64,000 nucleotides of DNA from Cocos nucifera (Eukaryota; Streptophyta; Magnoliopsida; Arecales; Arecaceae). The DNA lies in the NCBI GenBank assembly GCA_006176705.1, contig QRFJ01000369.1, positions 930,001 through 994,000 on the forward strand, in the 5' to 3' direction. Positions 10,331 to 21,475 of the stretch are shown piece after piece. Within the stretch, counting starts at the first letter, position 1, and each line of letters opens with the position of its first letter. Made by a program: the position numbers and the translations under genes. The notes under the pieces were generated by a model. It was not told the origin of the DNA, did not search any database, and saw only the letters and a list, made by a program, of their open reading frames with translations.

Positions 10331-11370
10331 TCTTATGAATAGATATCTTGAGAATGAAATTGGATGGATGATGATGTTTAATAAAATCTAAACTTTTCTC
10401 ACATCATGCCACCATTATTTGCTGAATATATTTGGATTGATTAATTGATTTTGATGATTTATCAGTGCTTACAAATGATTATATTCTACTATCTGAATGT
10501 TTTAATGTATTGATTTTAAATCTCAACATCAATATGTTCTCCTAATTGTATGTATCATCTTAAATATTATAGACATATACATTGCTTCAAATTTAGCATG
10601 ATCTTTTAGCTTCCCCATATCACTTCATTCCTTGAGAAAGTTAAATTGAAATATGCATGATTATGTAAGAATCTTTTTTATTACAAAAATTATAAATAAA
10701 ACTAATTTTAACATTCTCCCATAAAATGCTTAATTATTGAAATTCTAAAAAAAAAATTGCATGATCTAAGCACTTGAAGATAAGATATTTAATCATAAAA
10801 GATCAAGTGCATAATATGTTGATTTGCATTGCATCTTAGGTTTAACCCTAAGAATTTGAAATTTCATAGTTGAATCAAAACTCATAGAACTATTATCTAG
10901 ATTTCATTTTTTTTTGTGATGCCCTTGATTTGATGTTTATCAAACTCCTACTTGACTAATTTTTGATCCTCCAACTTAATTTGAATATCAATCTTGATCC
11001 TAAATTTGATTGAAAATTAATTTTCATTCAATTTGTGCAAAATTTCTTATTTTGAAACTTTTTTAAACTATTTTCTGTATTAAGGAGTAGACTCCTAAAA
11101 CAAAGGAGTCGACTCGAATACTGAATAGTTTTTAAAAATAGTTCTATAAGGAGTCGACCTCAGTTTTACTAGAGTCGACCACTCTTAGGAGTCAACTCGT
11201 ATTTGAGATAAGTGGACCCCTATGTCGGGACCAGGTCTTTTAATTGGAGCCATCCCGTTGCCCTGTTCACTCCATGCATTTTCTTTCGAACCGAAGCTTC
11301 TTCTGAGCCTTTGTCCAAACCAAAACTTCTCCTTCCATTTTCTCTGAATTTTTTCTTGATTTATTGTCCA
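10331..11370. other. no gene seen; AT-rich spacer
   Basis: Frames are short and AT-driven. The only structure noticed is the GAGTCGACTC cluster at its right end. The stretch lies between copia gag remains and the Transposase_32-type gene, so it may be non-coding sequence of the same element. Confidence 0.4.
11083..11201. repeat. cluster of GAGTCGACTC-like palindromes
   Basis: Five near-copies lie within about 115 bases: GGAGTAGACTCC (11084), GGAGTCGACTCG (11105), GGAGTCGACCTC (11151), AGAGTCGACC (11170) and GGAGTCAACTCG (11189). Each holds a SalI-like GTCGAC core or a one-base variant. Confidence 0.7.
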
Positions 11371-12400
11371 ATGGTGCCCACAAAGCGAACGGTCCAAAGA
11401 GAGAAGAGATCCTGTGCGACACCACCGAGCCCTATAGCTCCTCTTCATCTCCTTCGGTCTAGGAAAGACGCTCAAAGTTTCGAGTAGAGCAAGAGGGAGC
11501 TTTTTTTGTGCCTCCACCTTCTCAAGTCTCTTCTCCTCCACCTGCTCGAGCCAACCTCTCATGGATGCTCATTGGTTCTAGGGTTGTGTGCACAGGTAAG
11601 AAGATTGATTTTGAATTCTTAGAGAGTGAAGGATTCACTATTGGACATAAAATTCAGAGATTGGGATGGAATTACCTTTGCTCACTTGATGTGCTGACCT
11701 ACCCTATTTTAGTGAGAGAGTTCTATTCAAATGTAAAAGTGGATGTAGGTAGTGTAGTATCGGAGATGAAGGATATATGGATTAAGCTTGATACCAAGAG
11801 TCTTGGATGCACCCTTCGGATGCCAATAGTTGGAACTATCTCTGATGACATCAAAGAGTGTGAGGTTGGACTGATAGCTATACTTAAGCATGACGATGTC
11901 AAAGGGATCAGAGATGTGAGGGCCAGCCAATTGAGCATCGAGATGAGGCTACTTTATCACATCATCAACAAGATCTTCTTCCCGAAGATGAGAAGATTCG
12001 ACTGTCTTAGAGAGGGACATCACACTCATGTATCATATCATCCAAGAGATCCCACTAAGCCTACATTCTTTTATCATTGGGCAGATCAATGCAGGATGCA
12101 GCAAACCAATCAAAGGTTTCACTACCTTACAGTATGGTTCTGATCTTGGTCTTTCGGGAGCACGAGATTGACCTTGAGGTGAAGACCATGAGGGTCCTAA
12201 TGTACATTGACACCAACAACGAGCGTTCATTGTGTCGTATGGGATTTAAGAGAAATGACGCTCATTGGATCCATATACGGGATTAGGATCTAGATTCAGA
12301 TGAGGCTCCACCAACAATACCAGCACCAAATGTTCAAACTGAGGAGTCAACTGATCAAGCATAGAGATAGAGGCTGAGGTAGAGATAGATCATCTAGAGG
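11371..12400 (+). pseudogene. Transposase_32-type plant transposon protein, frameshifted
   Basis: After a basic Ser/Pro-rich start (ATG at 11371, frameshift near 11490), the frame 11508-12143 shows FLESEGFTIGHKIQRLGW, LVREFYSNVKVDVGSVVSE, LGCTLRMPIVGT and VRASQLSIEMRLLYHII. This arrangement is that of the putative plant transposon protein domain (Pfam Transposase_32). A second frameshift near 12060-12090 leads into SKVSLPYSMVLILVFREHE and NERSLCRMGFKRNDAHW. An acidic Pro-rich tail follows with several stops. Such genes occur as accessory genes inside plant LTR elements; which element owned this one is not clear. Confidence 0.65.
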
Positions 12401-13713
12401 CATTAAGTAGACCTTCATTTAGACTTGATGAGGATGCATTGGTTGAGAGGATCACCTCCAGGGTTATCAGCATGGTCGGTACAGAAATTTGAGCGACTGA
12501 TCACTTATTTGAGAGAGAAGGTAGATCGGATAGTGTAGATGATCTCCACGACGAGAGCTGATAGCAAGGGCCAACTATTAGGAGTCACCATATCACCGCC
12601 CCCTTCTAAGCCCTAACCATCTTCATAGAGCCTCTAGACCATCTTTTGTTAGGATGCTAGGATATGCATTGTAGAGCCTTAGTTATTTCTAGCAATCTAT
12701 TTTCGGTAGATGTACATGTCATATCTTTTGGTCTTTTTAATGTTTTGTTCTTATTGTATACATCACTTGTAAACATCCTTTGAAATTAATGAGAAGTAAC
12801 TTTTTTGGAAATTTTGATCTCCATTTCGATGAATGCTTAGTTTGATACTTAGTTTACTTAATTAATGATTATACTTTTCTATTGTGCTTAATTTTAAAAT
12901 AGCTTTATTTGCAAAAGTAAGGCAGAGAAAATATTAAAAGAAAAAATAATTAGTTAATTGAAAATGAATTTGAAAGTTAGAGAACCTAAATTTAAAGGTT
13001 AAATTTATGTTAAATATGCTAAATTTGAAAGAAAAAGTGGGAGAAAAGTTGAAAAGTAAAATTATCCCATATTAATTATGAAAAATAGGGAGAAAAAATA
13101 CTATTAAAATATTAAGAAAATAAATTTTCTAGTATTCACTCTTAAAAATAGGAGGAGAGATGTTTGTTAAATATTATCTAGTTTGATTTGATGGAAAATA
13201 CTGATTAATTTAAGTTGAGAAAAATAAACTTTGATCTTAAATTCTTAATTAATTATTTTATGATTTTCTTAATTTGAGCTTTCATGTGTCGATTGTTGAA
13301 TTTGATTTATATGATTTGATTGCTTAATTATTTTTGATAATTAATTAGAGTTAAATTGAATTGGAAACTTATTTATTAATCTAAATATGATACTGAATTT
13401 TTGATCTGCATTGAGAATTTTTTATAAATTATTTGTATCAAAGTACTCTATGTAAGAGATATGGTTCGTATTGGGTTAGATATATAAGAGAGTTTGGTTG
13501 GATTGGATATATATAAATAATATAACATCATTATAATTTTAGAAGAAGGATATATATTAAGGTTATATTGATCAAATTTAGATTGGTATCATTATTCGTA
13601 ATTGATTTGAATTTATTTTAAATATTTTTTTTAGAATTTATATCTATCTCAGATTCTAATTGGATCTGATAAAATCCGCTCTATCCAATTAAGGTCAGAT
13701 TCGATGGAAAACT
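12401..13713. other. no gene seen; AT-rich intergenic sequence
   Basis: 12400-12650 is the decayed tail of the preceding gene. 12650-12830 looks like a 3' untranslated region. 12830-13713 is AT-rich with no coding signal, tandem repeat or LTR that I recognise. Confidence 0.4.
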
Positions 13714-14600
13714 TTGAAGTACACATGCTCATTAACTTCCGCTGCTGTTCTTGACAATTCATATGAGTAAACCAAGTGACAAACATAGCAATGGAAAGGG
13801 ACTCCTCCCCACCCTCACATCTATTGCTGGTTCGAGACTTTAGTTACAGAAACCAAGTGACAAGTATTACAACATAATTAGAGAACTCCTGTGAAGTCGT
13901 TTCTCCACCAAAATCTCAACTCCTTCAACTAGCCACAGATTACACCACCATCCGCATCAAGTGGGTCTCATCCTGGCTTGTGTTCAACTAAGACTCATTT
14001 TTTTGTCAAAGGAAACTTTTGCTTAATTCCAAGCTATGACAAATCACACCCAAGAAGCGATGGCAAGAAGTGATCGAGATTTTTATTAGTCAAAATGAAA
14101 TCAATTGATGTTGTCACCCTCCATCCTTGTCCAAGGAGTTATTATTATGTGACTAGATAGATATGTTGATTTCTATCTACAAGGATGCCATGCGTGTACT
14201 TTCATTAATTTTATGGTCATAAAGGGGATCTGAGTTATAATGCTACTCATTATACATGGTATCTAGGATTTCTTTTCCTTGCTAAGTCCTTATGATCAAC
14301 GAAAATAATGCGATTCATTGCTAAGTCCTTATTTTATTTGGAATTTGCTTTTAGTGCTGGTCCTTGTTAGTTATAAAAGATTGTTGGTTGCCATGCATGG
14401 CTTAGCATCAGTGTTGACCTCCCCGAAGCCTTGGAAAGTGGGCGTTAGTTTCCTATTTCGTGGTGGTTTTCAAATTTGGGTGGGAACAAGCAATTGTTTG
14501 GTCCCATGGGATGCTCCTTATAAGAAGCATGAGTTTTTACGCTAAAAAGAGAGGGCTTATCACCTATGGCATCCTTATACCAGAGAGAAGGTTTGGGCTT
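13714..14600 (+). repeat. segmental duplication, copy A (upstream of the peptide gene)
   Basis: The sequence matches 53837-54393 and then 60175-60345 in the same order and orientation. Shared blocks include GCTGTTCTTGACAATTCATA, GGAAAGGGACTCCTC, GCATCAAGTGGGTCTCATCC, GGGGATCTGAGTTATAATGC and CCTTGGAAAGTGGGC. Copy A has about 80 extra bases near 13805-13890. Copy A has no Helitron, so it shows the empty insertion site. Confidence 0.8.
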
Positions 14601-14719
14601 TTATTTTTTATAGCAAAATTCTTTTTTCTTGTCTTTTTTTTTTTTTTTTTTTTTTTTTTTGATATTTGTTTTGCATCATAGGCAAATACTTTTGCTCTTT
14701 ATCAAGTAGCGTATTGTTC

Positions 14720-14727
14720 TATAAAAA
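14720..14727 (+). promoter_or_regulatory. TATA box of the peptide gene
   Basis: TATAAAAA lies about 50 bases before the ATG at 14777, a normal plant spacing for a short 5' leader. A pyrimidine tract of more than 20 T lies at about 14637-14660, upstream. Confidence 0.55.
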
Positions 14728-14776
14728 GTTCTGATCACCACCAAGTCAAACGGAGATTCGGGAGTTCTTGAGAGAC

Positions 14777-15046
14777 ATGGCACAAATGGAGATGCAATGG
14801 AGGTTGGTAGGGCTTGCAATGATTTGGCTTTTGCTACTAAACAACTATTATTTTGTGGAGGCAGTACACGAGGAGATGGCTGAAGCGATCTCTAACAAGG
14901 GTTTTGTCGAACCGCAACGCATGCTTGGTGCATTCCAATTCAAGAAAATTCTACCAAAACCTTCAAACCCGCATCACCGTGGTTGTACTCGGAATTATTA
15001 TTGTCGTAGGGGTGGCCCGTCGGCAGCAAATAATGAAGGCAAATAA
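14777..15046 (+). CDS. small secreted peptide precursor, RALF-like C-terminus (candidate)
   Basis: An intact 89-residue frame starts at ATG 14777; an upstream in-frame TTG is not used as a plant start. Residues about 7-30 form a hydrophobic signal peptide (VGLAMIWLLLLNNYYFVEAV) after a short N-terminal region. The mature part is basic, with only two cysteines, Cys70 and Cys76, in NPHHRGCTRNYYCRR. The spacing RGC-x5-CRR after NP resembles the C-terminal half of RALF peptides; the RALF N-terminal YI(S/G)Y motif and first cysteine pair are absent. It could be a degenerate RALF or an unrelated two-cysteine peptide. An intact frame and a TATA box in a transposon-filled region argue for a real gene. 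It sits in a duplicated host segment, and its counterpart is not seen near 60345. Confidence 0.55.
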   Translation: MAQMEMQWRLVGLAMIWLLLLNNYYFVEAVHEEMAEAISNKGFVEPQRMLGAFQFKKILPKPSNPHHRGCTRNYYCRRGGPSAANNEGK

Positions 15047-15182
15047 AGCTGGAGTGCTTCATCTAAACTGTATCGGATCTTTTCTAACTTGATGTCCTTC
15101 ATGCTTTTCTTCTGGTATTGGATGTAATTTATTGTGCTCTCATATCTGGCATCATGTCATATTATGATTAATACCATATGAT

Positions 15183-15775
15183 GTTAATAGTTACTATTTT
15201 GAAAGGGACCCTTCCCTCTATCTCTCCCTCTTTCTTTTTCCTTTCTTATTCTTTTCCTTTTTCTTTGGTGTAAGATCCAAAAGTTATTTACTAATCTTTT
15301 ACGAGCTATACAACAAACATGGAAAGGAATATCTCCCTAGATTTTGGTTATTTTTATAAGAAAAGACTCCTTTTAAGTCAATATAAATCTCCTCAAACAA
15401 GTACCAACATATGAAGAGTAAAAACAGGAGATACTGATTGAGGTCTGGTTGGCATGTTGATCCTTCGTGCAGATTGTTCGATTAATAGTTTTTCACATAG
15501 TGAGTCTAGATATTAGCCAGGTGACAGACTTTCACATATATTATTTGTAGAATTTTCTTGTGTTATTGGTGCAGGGATGATGGTAGAAACAGTAAATAAT
15601 CTTTCAGATACTAGTAATTTTTTTCCAAAACCTAGCTATAATATACATGTGTTTAAGCACATGGATGTAATCAATAATAATTAATGATCTACCATAATTA
15701 CAAGGTATATCGATTATGGACATATAGGTGTAGAATCTAATAAAAATCAACCTTTTCAATGAAAAGTGTTCATCC
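15183..15775. other. no gene seen; flank of the copia element
   Basis: Probable 3' flank of the peptide gene: a C/T-rich tract at 15204-15270, then AT-rich sequence up to the LTR at 15776. No coding signal. Confidence 0.4.
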
Positions 15776-16039
15776 TGTTATATAACAATATAATATATAA
15801 TGAAAATGAGAGAACGAGAGAGAGAAAGAAGAAATTTTTTTAGAAGATAATCACGCAATCTTATTCTATTTTCAAGCCCTTTTATAAGCTTTTCAATCCA
15901 AATTACAAAGAAAATAATACCTCTCATTCATTTACAAAAAAAAATAATATACCTCAATTATTTATAAAAGAAAATAATATTTCTCATTCCATAATTCTTA
16001 GAAAGTCATCCATATGGGCTTCAATTGCCATTTATAACA
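15776..16039 (-). repeat. copia 3' LTR
   Basis: It starts TGTTATATAACAATATAATA and ends CCATTTATAACA on the plus strand. It matches 21192-21475 throughout, apart from some 20 bases present only in the right copy near 21217-21240. Confidence 0.85.
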
Positions 16040-16269
16040 CTCCCCCTTGGATGACCCCTTCACGAAGAACGTGCCTCATTAAACTTTGCTGAAAAAAATT
16101 CTGTAGAAAAAAAAACTTAGCCAAGGAAAAGGAGTACAACATTCTCTTAAATTAATTAGGACATACTGTCTCATTAAAATCTTACTTAGAAAATTCAATG
16201 GAACAAAACCAAGATGAAGAAAAAAGAGTACAGTACTCCCTCTGAAGATCAGTTCCATAATCAACTTAG

Positions 16270-16760
16270 GTCTTTGAGCCGTCGCATCCCAATTTTATAG
16301 ATTAATTTCTTAAATATCACAGTTGGGAGCGTTTTGGTGAATAAGTCAGCTAAATTTTCACAAGAGCAAATTTGTTGCACATTAATCTCACCCTTTTTCT
16401 AAAGCTCATGAGTATAGAAGAATTGTGGTAAAATATGTTTAGTTCTATCTCCTTTAATAAATCCTCCTTTGACTTATGCAATACATGCAGCATTATCTTC
16501 ATATATTATTGATGGGGTATTTCTTATACAAGATAATCCACATGATTCTTAAATATTTTAAATTATGGTTCTCAACCAAATACATTCACGACTCATCTCA
16601 TGGAGCACAAGAATTTTTGAATGGTTGGATGAAGTTGCAACCATTGTTTCTTTTACAGATTTCCATGAGATGGCACAGTCACCATGAGTAAAAATATATC
16701 CAGTCTGTGACTTGCTATTATGAGGATCTGATAAATAACCAGCATCAGCATATCATAATA
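16270..16760 (-). pseudogene. copia RNase H domain
   Basis: Minus-strand frames give ADAGYLSDPHNSKSQTGYIF, THGDCAISWKSVKETMVATS, SRECIWLRTII, YEDNAACIA.VKGGFIKGD and ENLADLFTKTLPT. These are the usual copia RNase H motifs in order, ending shortly before the polypurine tract. Stops and frame changes occur at about 16490 and 16560. Confidence 0.75.
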
Positions 16761-17800
16761 ATTGGTGCTCAGAATTATATGGATAAAGTAAACCCATGTC
16801 AACAGCCTATAGATAGCGCATGATATGCTTAATGCCATTCCAATATCTTCGAGTAGGAGCAAAACTAAATTTTGCTAATAAATTTATTGCAAAGGCAATA
16901 TCAGGCCGTGTATAATTAGCAAGATACATAAGTGCTCCAATTACACTTAGATATGGTACTTCAGGACCAAGAAGTTCTTCTTCCTCTTCTTTGGATCAAA
17001 AATAATCATTTTTCAAATCAAGCGATTTCACAACCATAGAAGAACTAAGTGAATGAGCTTTATCCATGTAAAAATGCTTTAGAACTTTTTTAGTATATGC
17101 TGATTGATGGATGAAAATTTTACTTCACACATATTCTATTTAAAGACCAAGACAATATTTTGTCTTACCCAAGTCTTTCATTTCAAATTCTTCTTTCAAA
17201 TAAGTTGTAGCCTTTTGAACTCCTTCAGGAGTTCCGATGATATTCAAATCATCTACAGCAATGATAGCAAACTCAGTATTAAACTTTTTAAAAAACACAT
17301 GGGCATATTAAATTATTAGAGTATCCCATTTTTAATAAATATTCACTGAGTCTATTATGCCATATTCTATCGGATTATTTCAATCCATATAAGGATCGTT
17401 GTAATTTGACTAAGTACATATTATAAGAATTTAAATATTTTACACTAGGTATTTTAAATCCTTTAGGAACTTTCATATATACATCGCAATCTAATGATTC
17501 ATACAAATATGCTGTGACTACATCCATAAGGCGCATATCAAGCCTTTCTTTAGCTACTAAACTTATCAAAAATCTAAAAGTTATGGCATCCATCATAGGA
17601 GCATATGTCTCATCAAATTCAATTCCAGGTCTTTGCAAAAAATCTTGTGCAACTAATCATGCTTGGTATCTTACGATTTCGTTTAATTCATTTCGCTTTC
17701 TTGTGAACACCCATTTGTAGCCAACTGATTTAATGTCCTTTAGAGTTTGAACTACAGGTCCAAATACTTTACGTTTATGGAGAGAATTTAATTCTGCTTG
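16761..17800 (-). pseudogene. copia reverse transcriptase (RVT_2) remains
   Basis: The best open piece is 17375-17638 on the minus strand: PGIEFDETYAPMMDAITFRF, LISLVAKERLDMRLMDVVTA, YLYESLD, VYMKVPKGFKIP and LQRSLYGLK. These are the N-terminal fingers/palm motifs of copia reverse transcriptase. The stretch towards 16761 continues the domain in shifted frames. Confidence 0.75.
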
Positions 17801-17821
17801 AATTGCTTCTTTTCATTTTTT

Positions 17822-18175
17822 TCAATCATCCCGTTGTTGGCATTTGTTACTGCTTTTGGGCTCATGATCACCACAAGCAATACTAGATACTATTGCATAA
17901 GCAAATACATTATCAACAATAATTTCCTTTTGATCCCATATTTCATCTTTTGATGTATAGCTAATTGAAATGTAATTATTTTCTTGCACTTGGACTGCTT
18001 CAGGAGCCTCAACTAATTTTTTTATTTTATTTCTAACAATTTGGTTATCCATAGAAGCTATATCATCAATAGTTTGTCTTGCTTTAAAATTTTCATTTTC
18101 CTCATGTACCATTTTATTTGAATTTCTTTTCCTCGAAATTTTATCTTTTGCACCAAGTGGTCTTCCATGCTTCAA
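17822..18175 (-). pseudogene. copia integrase-RT linker
   Basis: An open minus-strand frame starts with HGRPLGAKDKISRKR, a basic motif usual between copia integrase and reverse transcriptase. It continues with charged, low-complexity sequence and YTSKDEIWDQKEIIVDNVFA, typical of the approach to reverse transcriptase. Confidence 0.6.
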
Positions 18176-18397
18176 GCATGGCGCAGATTATTCTATAGCC
18201 ATATGGACCGATTGTTTTGCTGGAACTTCTATCCAAGCTGGAGTATTTTCAACTGAAATATAAGATTTGCATATCCTTCTTATGTCTATAAATGCATTAG
18301 GTAAATTATTTGCTATACTTTATAAATGAAAAATCCTTTGAACTTTCAGTTCACACTGATTCATTCTTGAATCAAGAAATGATAAGTTTGGTACATT

Positions 18398-19290
18398 TCA
18401 TGATAACTTACGTTGTGCTTCTGATATCTTTTTATCTTTTCCTAATGATGGAAATACTGTTTCATCAAATCGACAATCTGCAAATTGAGCAGTAGATACA
18501 TCACTTGTCAAAGGTTCAAAATATCTAATAATAGATGGATCATCAAAACCAACATAAACTCCAAGTTTACGTTGAGGTCCCATCTTAGATTTTTTGGGTA
18601 AAGCAATTGGAACGAACACAGCACAACCAAAAATCCTTAAATGTGGGATGTTCGATTGTTGACCAACTATAAATTGTAGTGGAGAATATGTATGATAAGT
18701 AGTTGGTCTTATTTGAATCAATGATGCAGCATGTAAAATAGCATGCCCCCAAATAGATATAAGCAACTTAGTTTTCATCAATAATGATCGAGCAATGAGC
18801 TGCAACCTTTTAATAAATGACTCTGCTATGCCATTTTGAGTATACACATGAGCAACAGGATGCTCAACATTGATTCTAATTATCATACAAAAGTCATCAA
18901 AGATTTTTTAAGTAAACTCAGCTGCATTATCTATCAGATAGATTTTATAAGAAAATCAAAAAATTATGCTCGTAATCATATTATCAAAGCAAGCAATTTA
19001 ACAAATGCACTGTTTCGAGTAGACAACAAAGAAACATGGGACCATCTTGTAGAAGCAACAATTAGGACCATGAAGTATCTAAATGGTCCACAAGGAGGAT
19101 GAATTGGACCACATATGTCCCCTTGAATTCTTTGCAAGAATATAGGAGATTCAATTATTAACTTTATGAATGAAGGTTTATGTATTAATTTTTCAAGTGA
19201 ACATGCAGAACAATGGTAATCACTAGTTAGAAGAATCTTCTGATTCTTTAATAGATATCTATTTGAGTTTTCAATAATTTTGTGCGTCAT
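18398..19290 (-). pseudogene. copia GAG pre-integrase and integrase
   Basis: The minus strand at 19290-18976 shows SDYHCSACSLEKLIHKPSF and FLQRIQGDICGPIHPPCGPF, the pre-integrase zinc region and the first integrase core block. After a frame break near 18900, 18886-18398 shows HVYTQNGIAESFIKRLQ, LISIWGHAILHAA, LRIFGCAVFVPI and LGVYVGFDDPSIIRYFEP. The D..E core is interrupted by the frameshift. Confidence 0.75.
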
Positions 19291-19899
19291 TGTTGATCTA
19301 AGATGACCAAGTCATTCATGCCAAAGAATAAACATTTTTTTGTTAGTAAACTTTTGGTTCATCAATTGCACAAATCATTGTATAGTACGATCCAGACGAA
19401 AGAACAGAAAGTTTTTCTAACTCAAGTTTTTTATTTGAATCATAAGAAATAATGCACAAAATTTTTTTACCATGTTCACTTTTTGTCTCAATATAATATC
19501 CATTCCGGTGGATATTCTTAAAGCTTAGTAAATTTCTTCTAGACTGTGCTGAATAAAGGATTTTCTGATTTCTAATTTTGTACTACTTGATAGTATAATG
19601 GTTGCTCTTTCGAAGCATTCAATTATATTAGAAGTATTAAAAATTATACTTATATTTTTATTTATAAAAGTTAATTATGAAAAATATTTTTAATCTCGAA
19701 GTATAGTGTGGGTTGTGGCATTATCAGCTATGCAAAATTCTTCTGCATTCATATTCGAGTTTAATCTAAAAAATGAATAAGATTTTAATTTTATAAAATA
19801 GTTTATTTATTAATTTCAAAATATAAGTACATAGACAAAACACTTTATTGAAGTAAAGAAAATATAATAAAAATTATTCTTTAACTATTTCTCCATTAA

Positions 19900-20895
19900 T
19901 GATCATGTGGTCAATTTTTCCTTCAGGATGGGCAAAAAAAATCAGAGACATCAAAAGGGGGTACATTTAGATTGCCATCATCATCATTAAATAAATCTGC
20001 AAAGTTTGTCTCAGGCTTCTTATCCTTCTCTTTTATGGAAGCTTGATATAGATCTGCCAGATGCTTTGGTGTATGATAGGTACGCGACCAGTGACCCTTC
20101 ATTCCACATCTATAACAAATATTCTCTCAAAACCGTATCTTTTTCTCTTGATCAGAGCTTATACCGATTTTTTGGATTCTGCCACTTCAAGTGGCTTGCC
20201 CCAGTATTCTTGAAACCACCATGACCATGTCCATGTCCACGGCCTCGACCACGATCTCGTTCATATCTATGCTCATTATTTTGGGACGACACAGCATTCA
20301 CTTCAGGGAATGGTGTAGAGCCAGTCGGACGAGACTCATGATTCTTTAATAATAATTCATTATTCTGCTCAGTTATCAGAAGGCATGAAATTAGTTCAGA
20401 ATACCTTTTAAATCTGCGTTCTTGATACTGCTACTGCAGGAGCACATTTGAGGCATGAAAAATAGAGAATATTTTTTTCAACATATCCTCATTTGTTACA
20501 TTCTCACCACATAGTTTTAACTATGAGCTGATCTGGAACAAAGCAGAATTATATTAAGACATGATTTTAAAATCTTGCAACCTCAGGTGCATCCAATCAT
20601 ACCGTGACTTTAAAAGAATGACCGTCTTCTGGTGGTCGTATCTTTTCTTTAGATTATTCCACAATATTAGTGGATCTTTCATAGTAAGGTATTCAACCTT
20701 TAAACCTTCATCAATATGATGCCGAAGGAAAATTAAAGATTTCGCACGATCCTACAGGAATGCAATATTTTCTTCTTGAATCATGGTTCTAAGATTCATA
20801 GCATTAAAATGCATCTTAGCATCCAGAATCCAAAATAGATAATTCTTGCCCGTAATATCAAGAGCAGTAAATTGCAGATTTGCCAAATTCGACAT
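19900..20895 (-). pseudogene. copia gag with zinc knuckle
   Basis: It starts at ATG 20895 (minus) with MSNLANLQFTALDITGKNY and continues with motifs such as DPLILWNNLKKRYDHQKTV, YDWMHLRLQDFK and LKLCGENVTNEDML. A Gly/Arg/His-rich stretch follows (about 20270-20220) and then a knuckle-like block near 20115. A TAG interrupts it at about residue 50, with others later. This is the capsid of a very common plant copia family. Confidence 0.75.
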
Positions 20896-21177
20896 ATTTA
20901 AACTAAAAATTATAAAATAAATAAATATCAATAACTATGTCTCTTATAAATCTATTTTACAATTGAATAGCCTATGAAGGCTTCTGGAAATAATCCTCAA
21001 GATTTCCTTAATAGTGGTTGAGCAGGGGGATTAGCCCAATAGATTGTGAGGATTGAATATTTTTAAAAGAATGTAACTAAAACTTAAAATATATCTTCAA
21101 GAAGAAACTAAAGTGGATTCAAACTTGGGACCTCCTTCTCCTTGGAGATGCCTTATACTATTAGATTGGAAAGCTTT

Positions 21178-21191
21178 TCGTGCTGATAACA
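21178..21191 (-). promoter_or_regulatory. putative copia primer binding site
   Basis: Right after the 5' LTR the minus strand reads TGTTATCAGCACGA. TATCAGCACG is recurrent after LTRs of this plant copia group, but it is not the initiator tRNA-Met pattern. I did not identify the tRNA. Confidence 0.5.
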
Positions 21192-21475
21192 TATTATATA
21201 ATAATATAATATATAATGAAAAGATCAAAAAGACACGATGAGAGAACGAGAGAGAGAGAGAAAGAAAAAATTCTTTCACAAGATAATCACGCAATCTCAT
21301 TCTATTTTCAAGCCCTTTTATAAGCTTTTCAATCTAAATTACAAATAAAACAATACCTCTCATTCATTTACAAAAGAAAATAATATATCTTAATCATTTA
21401 TAAAAGAAAATAATATTTCTCATTCCATAATTCTTAGGAAGTCATCCATATGGGCTTCAATTGCCATTTATAACA
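21192..21475 (-). repeat. copia 5' LTR
   Basis: It pairs with 15776-16039. The terminal TG on the plus strand has become TA (21192-21193). Copy-specific AAGATCAAAAAGACACGATG follows at about 21221. It ends TTATAACA at 21475. Confidence 0.85.

Larger units (their letters stand above)
15776..21475 (-). mobile_element. complete but decayed Ty1/copia element
   Basis: Two short LTRs flank gag, protease/integrase, reverse transcriptase and RNase H, all on the minus strand in copia order. ATCC is shared by both flanks (15772-15775 and 21477-21480), fitting a slightly altered 5-bp target duplication. The polypurine tract complement lies at 16040-16050 (CTCCCCCTTGG), directly inside the 3' LTR. Many stops and frameshifts make it inactive as read. 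Confidence 0.85.

Noticed and set aside
14318..14681. Two frames upstream of the peptide gene
   Set aside because: They lie in promoter-side sequence, the second ends in a poly-T run, and the matching part of copy B does not keep them open.
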